A DNA stretch of 64,000 nt from Apostichopus japonicus. Its lineage: Eukaryota; Echinodermata; Holothuroidea; Aspidochirotida; Stichopodidae. The stretch is taken from positions 19,042,265-19,106,264 of the forward strand of contig NC_092573.1 in NCBI RefSeq assembly GCF_037975245.1, in the 5' to 3' direction. The position numbers were made by a program, and so were the translations under genes. Positions 43,501-58,500 of the stretch are shown here, piece by piece (within the stretch, counting starts at the first letter, position 1; every line of letters begins with the position of its first letter). The notes under the pieces were generated by a model, which was not told the DNA's origin, searched no databases, and was given only the letters and a program-made list of their open reading frames with translations.

Positions 43501-46500
43501 TGTACCTGTCCAAAAAAAAATTCTATTTTGTTTTTTCCAATTTGGTTTTTCCACAACAACAAAATTTTATATTTTTTGGCAGGGGTCTCAGTTCCTTTTC
43601 TTAACCCCTTTTACTTAATAGCAATTCACAAAACTTTAAAAGCCTATTACATTTTTTATTGTATCTGTTTCTTTTTGTTCTGAGCACCATATTATCTTTT
43701 ACTCTTGTCATGTTGATTACAAATTCAACTCAGAACACAACTTGCACAACAAATAACTTAAAAGGAATTTCAAATTCCCTAGTTACCACGATGCATTGTG
43801 CAGACCATTCATCGTGGTAACTAATGAATCTAACATGAATCTAATGAATCTAACACAATACTCAACCAGTGGGACATACCCATGCATCTAAAAAACCAAA
43901 CTAAAAAATTGATGAAAGAATTTCACTCGTTTGTTATCGTTTATCTCTTGCTTAAACCCATATCATGATTGAAAAAATGGTCAAATATTGTAAAGTTGTG
44001 CTATATGTACCTACATTAAAATTATTGTTCTATTTTGATAATACAATCAATGGTAAGGATTTTCACAAAACCCTTTTTCTTTTTCTTTTTTTGTGCCATT
44101 AAGTTCCACAAAGTATTTTATGGATGGATAGCTTCACCATCTCAAGAAATGTTGGCTTTTCAAACCATAACATAGTGACATCTTAGACAATGCTTGAGTG
44201 CTGAAATGTACGAAGTAGTTTCGACCGACATGGACGATACTATACTGGGTGGTAAGTTAGGGCCTAGAAAATACTGAATAAGATGAGGAGTGACTCACTG
44301 TCGTTGGTACTGAAGTACTCGGGATTGGCAGATGCATAGAGCACAACATCTGGAGTCTGATCTTTGCGGTACCTGGAAGAACGGGAAGATGTGACGTTTG
44401 TCTCAAGATATCTGCCAACCCCTCTCACTCTCTAAGGAGTCATGTACTACAACACGCAATGGAAGGCGTAGTTAGGGGAGATGTCCCCCCACCCCCCCAA
44501 CTCCCCACTCCACAGAATTCCAAGAATATCATCTTTAAGTTTATCCTTATCAAAGTATCATATCAGACAGCATCTATATTTACCCCCCCCCTTCCCCAAC
44601 GCCCACTCCCTGGGAATTCCGAATACTCACTGATAACGGAAGAATAGCATCAGGCAGATCCCGAGGATGATGAAGGCCAGGGCTCCTACGATCCAGGGTA
44701 TCTGCTGAACAATTGGCGCCTTTGGGGGTAGCACTTCTGAAGGAAAAACAAGAGATACAAAAAAAAAAAAACGTCAAATCGGAGATCGGAGTACCTTAGA
44801 CTGATGACTTCATCACAATGTAAACTTTAAGTGAAGGGTTTTGTTGGGCTAGGGGGAAAAAAATTCTTCCCTTTTCATTTTCTGGCATAAGAAATAATAT
44901 TTGCTTGCGGTATATTGACCATCTTCGATTACAAGCAAAAAGGTGAAAACGAAGAATATATTCTTGAGTGAAGTTAAAGTTTTCAACGTTACCAAAAAAA
45001 TCCAAACTTATGTTGCGTACATTTTGAGGTGATATGTTGAAGATACATAGAATACTGACATAATACCTGACAGAAGTAATGTCCAGTTTACTGAATTTAG
45101 GGGATGGGGATGGGATGGAGATGGGGTGGGGTGGGGTGGGATGAGAGGTGTTGGAAGGCTAGTATTGAAACATCTAGGTACATCTAGGTATATGTGAATG
45201 GAAAACAACTTAATTCTTGTTAACAGGTTTTGTATTTTGCAAAGACAGTTGGGTGGTTTGATGGTTGGATGGTTGGGGGGGGACTTGATTATTTCAAACA
45301 GCTCTTGCAAACTGCTTTTTGAGTCTTCCTTACCGTCGATACTTGGAACATTCAGTGGTTCCGACCGTGTCCAGTTTCCGTTTCCGGCCAGGGTAACAGC
45401 TCGGACCCGTACAGAGAAGTTACCGCTGTTCCTCAACGTGAATGTGAAGCCACCAGCTTCGGTGAAAGCAAACGCCGAGATGCAGTAGACCTCCTTGAAT
45501 CTGTCAGACTGAACACAGAAACGAGAATAGAATCAATCAATTTGACTGATCACGGAGGGAGGGAGATACATACTTTAAAACGAAAATTACTGAGATTTTA
45601 TTTCATTTTCAGTATGCAACAGGGTATTAGAAGAACACACAATTCACTGTTGTTTTTCCTTTCAAACATTTGGCTCACTTGCAACTCAAAAGAACATGAG
45701 GATTGAATAGGTGGTTGAGCCACTGCAATCAATGAATCCTTGAAAGTTGCGGCCAATTTTCTCAAATAGCCAAAAATGAACCTGGACTGATATTGATTGC
45801 TGAAATGGTCTCTACAATGTCAAAAGGAATTTTGTATTGACACTCATCCTTTCAAACGGTTTCCCTTTTTTTTTTCCTTGTATGTGTGCATCGACTGCAA
45901 AAACTTTCTACAAAACCTTTCAACTTAATCTTCAGAAAAATTTGCAACAAAAAAAAATTAAGGGAATGACTAAACACATACCTGCTCCTGTGATGTACTG
46001 TTAATGCCCGCTTCAGGAGATGCAGTTGCCAAGGTAACAGTCTCAACAGTCTTTGGTTTCACTTCCTCGACGACTTCTACTTCGTATTTCAGGACAACAC
46101 CATTTGAATGCGGGGGTGGCTCCCAACGGGCCAGTATGACGTGCTCTTTGATCTTTTGATCGGTGATGTTCAACGCAATACCTGACACTATATCATCAGC
46201 GTTTTCTGTGAGCAAAAAGAGGTTTAATAACGAGGTAAAACGATGGTTTACTTCTTTCATATTAACTAAAAAAGCTGCAAAACCCTTCTCCCTTTTTTCG
46301 TTGTAGAAACGATCGCTATTTTATTCTTGGATGAACTGGCTAACCATGTGTATAAAAGAAAACTAACATTGGAAGGGCAGGAAAAAGCTGGAGGAGGGGG
46401 TGGAAGGGGGGTTTGAAGAGTTTATCAGCACTGTGTAGATAAGGGTCAGAAATGCTGAAGGGTTCCTTGCCCCCCCCCCTTCCTATGTACAGTACACACC

Positions 46501-49500
46501 TTGTGGCTGTCCCACTGAAAATGGATATTGAGCTTGGTACAATAATGTAACTCAAATATCGGGAACACATTTTCATCCATCCTACGGGACTTCAGGCATT
46601 AGGATTTGGAGCCATGCAATAATAATAATACCACGGCCAAGTCGGACAACATTTGCCAGAAAGAGATATTTTGCTAGAAAACTCTGCATATCGCAAAGGT
46701 TGACATATGAAAAGATGTATTTTAATGAGCCAATGAGAGGCCTGAAAACCTCAAGTCTATGATAAAATTTCAGTGTTCACAGCAGGAACCATTAAAGCAT
46801 TGTTCTCTCCCCAGTTCATAATACAAACTCTACACAACCCTTTTTATTTTATTTTTTCCCCCCACCACTTTTTTCACAGATACGGCACAATCGAAAGGTG
46901 CAACGGTAAGACTCACCTTTCGGTAAGGTTCTCCCAAAAACCACCGTACTCTGCTCGCTACAGCCTTCCAAGTTGCAGGCAACGACTTCCACCATAATCT
47001 GTTCAAAGTGACCGAGGTCTACAATCATGAACTCATCGTTCATGATGACCTCCGCCTCGTTTACGACTGGTCGAGGGTCGGACACGTTGGCGGCCGCGGT
47101 CGTCCCGTTGCCGTCCGTCTGAGATGGCGCCGTCGTGTTCGGAGAGGAGGATTTATCATCGATGACAACATTTCCGACTGGGCTCTGCGTCGAGTCCACC
47201 TCACGCTTCGAACGTTGTGGCCTAGGAGGAAACGAAAATGAGGAGTTATTTTTTACAACTTACGAACCAAGGGATCCAATTAATAATTAACGGTAGTCAA
47301 ATTGTCTACTACTCTGACATACTCTGCAAATGTTTCAAGCACTATAAAGGTAGCACATGAGGCTAGTATAAACAAGATAGAGTGTACCATACGTAGTGAT
47401 AGGGACGACAGCATAGGTGACATTGATTGTAGGAATAATGGAAAGAGGTATAGAAGAAAGAGTACACACAGAGAAGCAAGACAAATAATATCATTATATA
47501 TAAAGGTATGGCAATGAGGTAACGAGAGATCCATCTCTGTTCCCTCATGGTCCACTCCCTATGCATCCCTTCCCACCCACCACCCCCCACCCCCCACCCA
47601 CCCACTTCTCCCCCCTCATGCAAACTTCCCAATCAACGACAACCACTTGTATTTTCAACAGTCAATGATATTCCCATGGACTGTATCACAAGCCCAAAAG
47701 CTGTCCTCCCTCCAACCTGCAATGAAATGCCAATCAGTAGACACACGACCAGGTCTGAGTTGGTCACCCCGGACACAAAAAATTGTAGAAATTGAGCCAT
47801 GGCAACGACACACAACCCAACAAATCACAATTTTAGTCACCTTGGAAGGTACCTATAAGGTGTGGGCCTGTCTGTGGGGTTTTCAGTTTATCTTCTACGG
47901 GCTAAGTTCACAGTCACGGTATAAATGTATGCAAATGTGTACTACTCTTTCTGAAATGCTTTCATCTTGATTTATTCAATGGTTTGGAGGAGCATGGAAT
48001 ATGTGAAAAAACATGATGAGATGGTAACAATTTCTAGAGCAAACTGTTATAGCCCTTTTTTTCAGGAATCTGATATAGTGACAAGATTGTGTTTTCTCTT
48101 TCTTTTGAATAAATGTTTGTTATATTACTAATAATTCCTATTTACTGTAGCATTAAATAAACGTGTCATAATTGTTAAACTATGAAACCATTTCCTCTTG
48201 AGGCAAAACAGCACACCACAGTAAGAACTGACATGAAGTAAAAAAAATAAGTATCATAATCTGAACAACACAAAAAGGAGTGAATATCAAATTTACATAA
48301 GCTGAAGATTTATGTTGCAAATGTAATATACTTTATTTATTAAAATTTGGAAATGTTTGCTGATACCCATGAATACCAAGAAATGACTGATGATACAAAT
48401 GGTTTGAAAAATAAAATTTGTAAAAATACTTTGATGAAAATGTAAAAAGTGTAAGAGGGAAAGGTACTATTTTAAATCATCAGATATCTCTTACAGTAAA
48501 AGATATATTTATCTCATTGGCTTTATGACCATTTTGTTTGTGACATCACATATTACCTATAAATTTGTTTTTCATTTCAAGTGAGATTATTTGCCTAATT
48601 TTATATAGCATCAAATGCAACATCCACAATTGTTTTCCTCTTTACATAACACATTTATGTCACATTATTTATATTTATCCATATATTTACAATAGCATCT
48701 CTTTTGTTTTCCCTTTGTTTCATATCAGGACAGTTACCAACTTACCTTTGTTCTAAAGATACAATGCTCAATTTTATGATAATAACTTCAAAATATTATT
48801 AATTTTTTATTCTCTTTTTTTTTTTCCGGAACAGACCAAAACATGTATGAACTTTCCACAAAGTTCTAATACTTATCACAAAATGAAACGGAAAAAAATA
48901 AAATAAAAACAGGTCAAATTTTTGAAGCAAATGTAAGAGAGAGAATGAATATACATAACAACAACTACAACAGAGTCTGATAGAATCCTCACTTGTCAGA
49001 AAAAGTTAAAAGAAAGTTATCATAAAAGACACATAACGTACAACATTCTCAGATATACAAAGTACATGGTGTGAACACCACACAGGAAGTGCATTCTAAC
49101 ACTAGTAACATTATTCAGTATGATATAAAGGGTATCGTACATGCACCCCATTCTCATATTCAGTCTCACTGTATACAATGTGGGACAAACCACAAAATAC
49201 TGTAAATAACTTGACTGGATAGTAATGGGGACCGGGAAAAGATGGAGGATGGAGGGGACAGGGGTGGGGATGGGAGGTAGGACAAATATATGTTAATGTA
49301 GGAGGGAGAATGGGGGTGGGGGAGGGGGTCAAAGGGTCAATAAAGAAAAACCATGTTTTCCAAGCTCGCAAGAGCCAACAACATTTGGTAAATAGCTCTT
49401 AAAATTTGGAAATTATCATGAAGGACGACAGACCTAACAGACAAAATAGTTTTATAACACATATTGGTTTGCATTGTAAAGTATTTGTCGGTTGTTCACT

Positions 49501-52500
49501 GAACACCATCCCCACAAAAGTGACGACTCAAACGAACCGACAGTTAAAATCTCAAGCATGTAGAAAGAGGTTTAGTTTTAAAACTATTATTAGTAACAGT
49601 CCAAAACAAAACAAAGATATTTGGTGGTCTCGGACGACCAGATGACCTGATTTGAAATTTGCCTGGAATGATGAACCAAATCACACGTTGCTTGGAGTGG
49701 AAAGTGTCTGTGTAACTTCTGATTGGGACGTACCAATTACGTGAGTTACGAGGGCACTTGCTATTTATTGCAATCGGCACGTTCGCTGCCTAGGGTACAA
49801 AGGTCCCCCATTTGTTGTATGTGGTGCGGAGAGATTACATCAGACTAAAGTAGATAGGTCCCCTTTTCTCGTATGTGGTGCAGAGAGATTGCGTTAACTT
49901 AAAGCACAATCAATCACATCAATTAGATACCTCTCTAAACAATTCATTCCATCACCCTCTCGGGCAGTATTAGCCGCATACTTTTAATCAAATTCTTTTG
50001 CCTAAAGACGACAGTGTGGACATGACCAGTTACTCAGAAATGAGCGAATGATGATGAGTCTCAGACCACTAGAAATGAAATGTTTTCTTTCTGCTTTGAA
50101 TAACAATGTAACTGTAAATGAGGGAGCGATGTACCCACGTCTCCATGACAATTGTTTGGATCGGGCAATGACGGTTTAAACCAGGTTTTGCGAGCGACCC
50201 ACTATTTAACCGACATTTCAACTGGATGAGTCACACGGTCTGGTGTACATGACGCTCGAGTTAATGAAAGTTCTGTCGTCGTTGCCTGGCGCGACCTGCA
50301 CAGCTTCTACATGAAATTATGGATTTTGTATGATGTTTGACCGAGCTGTTTAATAATGGTGATCTAGAGGCTGCACAAAACAAGGGGCTACTCAAGATTC
50401 TGCCCACTACACATATCTTCGATATTTTCGCCTCCCCCCCCTGGACCTTTTCACTTGCAGGCGTCCCTGTCTATTCGAATTAATTTAATATTCGAGCAAT
50501 CATGATTCCTTAAAATTAGATTTAAAACATCGTGATAACATCCGTTGTCAATGCAGAATCCAGAACAATTAATGACAAAACAGATCAGACTATTCAACCG
50601 TCAACAATCGCTACAAAAATTATCTAGTTAAAAGGAAGGGACAATAACACACACACAAAAAATGTTAAGATGACAAAAATCACAAAATAAACTTCCACAC
50701 ATAAAACATATAAAAGAAGATCATATGAAATGTATTTCATGTGTCACTGAAATACCAAACAAAAGATCGCTGCAGTGGGCTTGGTGCCACCGATTTCAGG
50801 GACTTGCCATTATTTATTACCCTTTACGTTCATAATGGGTCACATGGGGAACTGGGGTAGTCAGCCCATAACATCCTACCACCGGTAGGGTGTTTTATGA
50901 GTGTAAGTACCTTACACTTTTATGTTAAGGCAAGATGGAATTCTACCGACTTGAAACGTTTATTTCCGAATGAGTCAGTCTCCGATTCATTAACTTTTAT
51001 GATCTTCCACTTGACAACTGTTTGAACCATCGACAATATACTCGATAATCATATTAAAATTTTCAATAACAGAAATTTGAAATTCAGTTTGTTTACAGGC
51101 CGTACGGAAAATACATTCAGTTCGAATGTTGCAAGTTTTAAATATGAGAAATTTCATATGTTGCATGCATTGGTTCCTTTCTCTGGATGTTTTTAACAAC
51201 AATAATATACCCTCTACCTATCATTCCCGCAAAGATATGACCCCTTTCAATTCTCATCCCGACACATTTCCGACACTGACCACTTCCGTCTACACACAGA
51301 ACCGGATAAACATCGACTCGGAAGAGGATAAATAAAGATAGCTGACACAAGAAAAAAAATAACGAGAGAAAAATCATGAGAAGCTAAATGTTTGTGTGGA
51401 TGCAGTCTGGAAACATGTGAAGCCAAACAGCAAAAAAAGGGCGGCGAATGTGCAATATTAATGACCAGCCAGCCAGCCCTTCGATGACACATATACCTAC
51501 CTCATCAGTATGTCGTCCAAGTAATAGCTGTGTTATCAAACAATGGGTAAGTGAGAGGGGTTAGAGGTGTCAGCAGCAGCAGCATCATTAGAATGGAATT
51601 TGGGTAAATAACCATTATTAAAAAAATACCCAAAAAAAAGGCCAAGATTAGATGGCCCTTTTCTTTTCTTCTATTCTAATTTTCTATGTTTCTGTTTTTT
51701 TTATTTTTTCATGTCTTTCTTGATTTTAATAAGCTTTATATGACCCTGTTACATTTCATATACATAACAGACAATTTGTTTTCTCTCTGTTCTTTACATG
51801 TTTTTAGGTTTGATAAAGATGAAAACTCAAATAATTGAGAATAATAACGACCAAAAAAAAAATTCAAAATTTTTTTGTTGAGACATATAGTAGCAAAATG
51901 AAAAAAATAAATACAGCATTCCTAGAAGCACAGAGATGTGTCTAGCTACCCCCCCCCCCCCAAAAAAAACTCTGACAAGTTAAAGAAAAACATCTCACAG
52001 GATATTAAAATTATAAAGAATAACATCCAAGTCTTTCTTTTCAAGGTTCAAGATCACTTACTTGATTGTCAAATTTTGGTACAGCAGAGAAAAAAAAAGT
52101 TTGATTAAAATTGTCAAAAATAGTGAGTCTCTGACAAACTACATGGGTCCTCTCTACCATGGGGTTGACCATGAGGTTGACCATCCGGAAAGAGGGAAAG
52201 ATTTGGTTGCGAATACGAGAAGGAGAACCCTTTCTAAATTAAACATAACATCCATATGGAATGTTTTTGAGAGTTTGTATGTATGTATGTGTAATTGCAT
52301 ATATGCATATTATTATTATATTCCTGTTGGTTTCTTACTTTTTGCCCCTGCGCTTTTCTCTTAAGTAGAAACCTTTTTAAGGGTTTTGTTTAACAAATTC
52401 CAGAATATATTTTTTGTTAGTAGAACAAACCCCAACAAGAGTTATTAGCATGCATGAAAATGTTATTGATTAATGTAGTGGGACCATCACTGCATTCTGC

Positions 52501-55500
52501 AAAACAAAGTCTTTTAACATTTGAATAAAACCATGAATAAAAAACAGTCACGAATTGTTTTCCCCTACCTCTTGATAAATATGATATTGTGCAGTGCATT
52601 TTCGAAGGTTATCTGATTTCGGACTTCATCTGCATCTTTCAAATCTTTTCCTCCCTCGCAGCTGCAGTTACAATCGCCGTCCCATTCCTCGATGATGTCG
52701 GTTCTCTCAGTGGTCGTGTCTTCTCTCGGATTGGAATTTGGAATTTCTAACAAAGAAAATTGACAAACTTCCTAGTATTAAGAAGGAAAAACACTCAGAA
52801 AACATTGTGACCAAATCTTCAACTTGGCAGCCCTTTATCGCAACAACAACAACGAAAAATTGTAAAACTTCATGGAAAATGAATATTATTTAAAACTTGA
52901 CCTCAGTAAGATTAAATAAGTTTAAAACGACTTTGCCTGTACATGTATCATATGGAGGTGATTTTTTTTTTCTTTGATATTATTTGTATATACACATATT
53001 TCTATATTTTTTTATATTTCTGATAAACTGCTGTACGTACGAGTATATGAATTTCCTTCTTGGAGAAATAAATTTTTACTTACTTCACTTTTTTACAACT
53101 TACTAAACAAACTAACTAATTAACCCACTGAAAGTCTTAAACCTGTATAAATTATAAAATGGAAAATAGCTAAGACATTGATTGCTAGACCAGGATTCGA
53201 ACCACTGACTGACCTCTGAGTAACCATTGTCTAAGATTATTTTTGGATTATTCATTTACTAATATAAATTATTAAAAATGTGAGATTTTCCATTTGTCAA
53301 ATACATTGACAACCTGATACTCACTGCCTATGCAAAAGTCCACGCTGCCGTACGAAGCGTCCACTTGCTTGGTCCACTTCAGCTTGTACCTTGTTACGTT
53401 GCCGTTTGGTTCATCTGGAGGGCCCCACATCACCCTCAGTTTTGAGGAACTGACAGCCTGGATTAGCAAGCTGGTAGGGGCAGATGGAGCTAAGCAAAAA
53501 CAGAGGGAAAAATAGAACATCATCAATAACAGGTCTAATTAACAGGTTTTATTAACAGGTCTTATTAACAGGTATTATTAACAAAAGGTCTTATAAACAG
53601 CAGCTATCAAAGTGTTTTGTTTTGGCAAAAGCTACAGTAACAGGACCCAGCCACCGGGTTGAGGTACAAACTACATCAACAGGTCCCAGCCACCAGGTTG
53701 AGGTACAAGCTACATTAACAGGTCCCAGCCACCAGGTTGAGGTACAAGCTACATCAACAGGTCCCAGCCACAAGGTTGAGGTACAAGCTACATCAACAGG
53801 TCCCAGCCACCAGGTTGAGGTACAAGCTACATCAACAGGTCCCAGCCACCGGGTTGAGGTACAAGCTACATCAACAGGTCCCAGCCACCGGGTTGAGGTA
53901 CAAGCTACATCAACAGGTCCCAGCCACAAGGTTGAGGTACAAGCTATATCAACAGGTCCCAGCCACCAGGTTGAGGTACAAGCTACATCAACAGGTCCCA
54001 GCCACAAGGTTGAGGTACAAGCTATATCAACAGGTCCCAGTTACCAGGTTGAGGTACAAGCTACATCAACAGGTCCCAGCCACCAGGTTGAGGTACAAGC
54101 TATATCAACAGGTCCCAGCCACAAGGTTGAGGTACAAGCTATATCAACAGGTCCCAGCCACCAGGTTGAGGTACAAGCTACATCAACAGGTCCCAGCCAC
54201 CAGGTTGAGGTACAAGCTATATCAACAGGTCCCAGCCACCAGGTTGAGGTACAAGCTACATCAACAGGTCCCAGCCACAAGGTTGAGGTACAAGCTACAT
54301 CAACAGGTCCCAGCCACCAGGTTGAGGTACAAGCTACATCAACAGGTCCCAGCCACCAGGTTGAGGTACAAGCTACATCAACAGGTCCCAGCCACAAGGT
54401 TGAGGTACAAGCTATATCAACAGGTCCCAGCCACCAGGCTGAGGTACAAGCTACGTCAACAGGTCCCAGCCACCAGGCTGAGGTACAAGCTACGTCAACA
54501 GGTCCCAGCCACCAGGTTGAGGTACAAGCTACATTAACAGGATCCAGCCACCAGGTTGAGGTACAAGCTACCACAAGAGGACCCACCGACCAGGATGAGG
54601 TAAAATGCTATAACAAGAGGACCAACCCACACAGGGTGGAAGTACAAGCTACCTCACTGGTTGAGGACCAATCCACCTTGTTAAATTACATCAGCTTGAT
54701 GATTACGAAATACGTGATATAATCTTACCTCTCTCTGGAGTAACAATGTACTTGATGTCGCTTTTAACACCGTTTTCCGTTCCAGATATCATGTACGAGC
54801 GCACGTACATGGCATATCTCGTAGCAGCGTTCAAACCCGGCAACAACAACTGATACTCGGTTGGTTCCGTGTACGTAGAATCCCAGAGGGAGCCACCACA
54901 ACTCTCTTCTCCATCAAACTGGGTCACATTCTTGTCCCTGAAGGAGCAATCAATGCAGCAAATGTTTTGTAAATCACATTTTCAAATGAAAGCTACTGTA
55001 AGATATACTTCCACGTTCTTAGCAACTTGTCAACGTTTTGAATGGTAGTTGTAAAAAGCAAAATGATGTGTGTGGCTAATGTTAATATGCATTTGGTGTT
55101 CATTAAGGGTTGGAATTCAAACACAAAAATTCATTAACACTGTACTTGAAGAGCTTTTTTTTCTCTTTTTTATTTGGGGGGGGGGGGGAGATCACAAAAA
55201 GGTTCACCAAATACAACAAACTTCCGAAAGGTAGGACATGTTCCAAACATGTACATGGTACGTATTGCATGTTACTATGTACATATATGCAACTTATATG
55301 TTGACTTTAAGGAGTTACTTATCAGTTCACATTATCGACATATCTCTCAGAGCATTATTCAAATCTGGTGAACCACTTGGCATTCCATACATTTATCTTA
55401 AAGACCCCATCAATACAGTCCCTTTTACGATAACTTAACTTATCTAATCCTCTGAAAACCACAGACAAAGTAAGAGTAGGTTCTATATATGCTGCTATAT

Positions 55501-58500
55501 TTTGTTTGTTTGGTCCTCAGCAACACCGTATAAGACGACTGCAGCCAATTACATAACTTGCATCTTTTTCAGGTCTTAGAACTTCAATTGTCACAACATA
55601 GTAGTAGACATGTGCAGCTCAATTTAATCTCTCCTCCAAAAAATTCAACAGACTTAAAGGCCTGTCTGCTGAGTCACTTGATGATTTATTTCCTGCTGTT
55701 TTTGTCTTCACCTCCCCTCCCCATGCATCCCAATGCAACTCTCCTCTCCTCTCCTCCCCTTTCCTCCCCTTCCTTCTCCTCTCCTCTCCTCTCCTCTCCT
55801 AACAAGGTATCACGTTTCATTACTGTCTACATTTTGAAGTGACAAGAAGAAAACCTCACTTGCAAAGCAACAGAAAGTTAACTTTTTTTATAGGGCGGCA
55901 CTAGGTTTGGGGAGAGTCTTCAATGCCTTTAAGCAATTCGCCAAGACACTACAAAACCAAATATACTGCGACAATCTACTATGGCTCTCACTTTGTCTTC
56001 TTGCCAGGTAACAAGCACAATGGATACTACAGCTGCCAACTCTCCTCCCCTCCCCTCCCCTCCCCTCTCCTCCCCTCCCCTCCCAACTGTAATCCTAGCA
56101 AGGCAATAGGATACTTACGCAACTCGCCAAGACACTACAAAACCTAGTATACTGCGCCGGTCTGCTATTGCTCCCACTTTGTCTTCTTGCCAGGTAACAA
56201 GTATAATGGACCCTACAGCTTTCAAGGTTAAGTTGATTTTCAATGCACTACCTGTAAACCAGAGCAGAGTTAAACAAAGAACATTGAAGAAGAGGTCGTC
56301 AACACCATCAAAATTATAAAACATTTCAAGACTGGTCGCCGCTAAACTGCCCTGACCGAATGCGACCTCACTTGACCCCGACCGTAGTCACCTAGTTATC
56401 GGTAGTCTTCGAGGGCCATAATCATACAACTGACCCTGCACACTAAGCCACACTCATGATGCAGTGACTGCACTGTGCTAACGACAGGTGTTTGCTTAGG
56501 TCACATGCAAAATTATGTCCTAGTGAGTTCTTAGGTTGTATCTGTATAAACTGCGCAATTTTAGTCACGCACCACTGCACACTACCACCGACTGCGATAT
56601 TTCAAGTTTTTCCGACTGAAAACTGAAAAACTATGAGGGGTGGTAGTCTTAGGGGCACTATCCACAAGTTTCTATGTTATGATGGTAGAATAAAATGGTA
56701 TAACGAATAGGGTATAACGTAACGGCAGCATCCAGCCAGCTTAAGTTACCATGACGATGGTGTATTTAGGTCTCCACTAATGAACCAACTAACGCAGAAG
56801 CGTGCACATAGTTGGAACGTTCCAGAAATCATAAACAAAGATAAATAGTACTAGTTAACTCTTTTCTCAAAACTTACATGCAACAAAATCTCCGTTGGTG
56901 TTTCGCGACACATCACCGGTTGAGAGGTTTGCAGAGAGGCCTCCCGTTGCAGCAAACTCTTGTATTTTGTGATAGCAGAGTTTGGGGTTAAAGTGGAAGA
57001 AAACCTTCCCTCTGGTTATAGAAAAATTCTGGTGCGGCGTTACAAACAGATCCTGCAGGTTTCGATTATCCAGAACGTAAACAGAGTAAAGTCTGATATT
57101 AAAAAAAGAAAGAAGGGAAAAACACAGATATAGTCAAAATGGTGATGAAAAACTGGTAATGGATGAAGGAGTCTGCTGCTCGAAAGTACAACTAAAGGCA
57201 CAGGTGGACACAGGATTGATATCCCAGTGCTGCAGTAATTTTGTACCCAATCCACGGGTCATGAGACCTCAGGACAAACGTACTCTGTCATCGGTTTTGG
57301 TTTCTTTAGGTCACGATATAAATGGTATCACTTTTCTAAGGTATTGTATGGCTGGCCAACCATTCACAAATAGGCTGCAATTGGTAAGATACATGGCAGT
57401 TTTTTATTTTTTACTAGTTAATAAGTTTACAAGTAAAAAGGTGATTTAGCGCTATATAAATGACGTATTTATTATTTATTAAAAAAAAAAAGCTACAATT
57501 TTTATACTTTGTCTTTTAATACTTGGCTTTTACAAGTTTCCTTTCACTTGTACATTATACAATATTCCATTGATTTTCAAGGGCTATGGGGATCATTAAT
57601 GGCATTCTATAGCAGAGAATCTTTCACAAATCGGCCAAAAGTGTCAAAGAGATAATGATAAGTCTTTGTTCTTTCTCAAAGTGCTTCTATTTATACTCCA
57701 TATGTTATGACTTGAAAACACAAATTAATGAACCTTAAAATTGTTATGCAAAAATGTGTAAAACACCTTAAGTGCTTCCTGTTCGTAGTATCAACAACTT
57801 TTGGCACAGTGCTTGAGGACGAGGGGGGGGGGGGGGAACAAATTCTTCACAGCTCTTGAAGCAGGAAAAAGCAAGTCAATACCAGAGCAAATTACAGACT
57901 GAAAGTGGAATTTTGTGCAAAAACACTTCAGTCGACAGGATGTTTCAAGGAAATCGAGAGACTTCGCTGCTTATCAGCGGCCGATATCTGACGGCATTAA
58001 CTTGAGATGATGAAGATTCTTCTCCAGAGGACATCCCTTTTTCTTTGTAAGACAGAAATTTTTCGGGAAACATTATCACTCAAGAGTAAGAGGAAATAAA
58101 TTGCTTGTTTGGTTTCCTGTTTAGTATTTCTTCTTCGTAATGTTTGCTTCTCAGCGTTGTGCAAGTAGGATCGTTATATTTGAATAGTATTATTGTACAT
58201 TTTGTCTCTGCGGTTGCACTGTATATATTGATATTGTTATGTTCTATTAAAACTAAATATAAGAAAATCATAAAAAGTTAGGCAATGATTGAGTTGTATT
58301 GTAATACTAAAGAACCCACAAAATTATCATGTCTATTTGTATAAATGTCAAATGAGTCAATAAAAGAGATGGAAAAATAAAAAAAAAGGGAAATAAAGAA
58401 AAGCTAACACTTACATTTAGTTAAGCTCTATAGAGAAAGGTAGGGAGAGAATAAGTTGCAGGAATTTAAGGTCATTTTCAAAATCTGCCAGGCTTGTCTA

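Noticed and set aside
53193-53203. A functional tRNA gene around a perfect B box
   Set aside because: No acceptor, D or anticodon stems can be drawn; better explained as a SINE remnant.
53622-54722. 366-codon open frame on the plus strand
   Set aside because: A 39-bp repeat with a period divisible by three, open on both strands, inside a receptor intron; the repeated 13-residue unit has no known domain.
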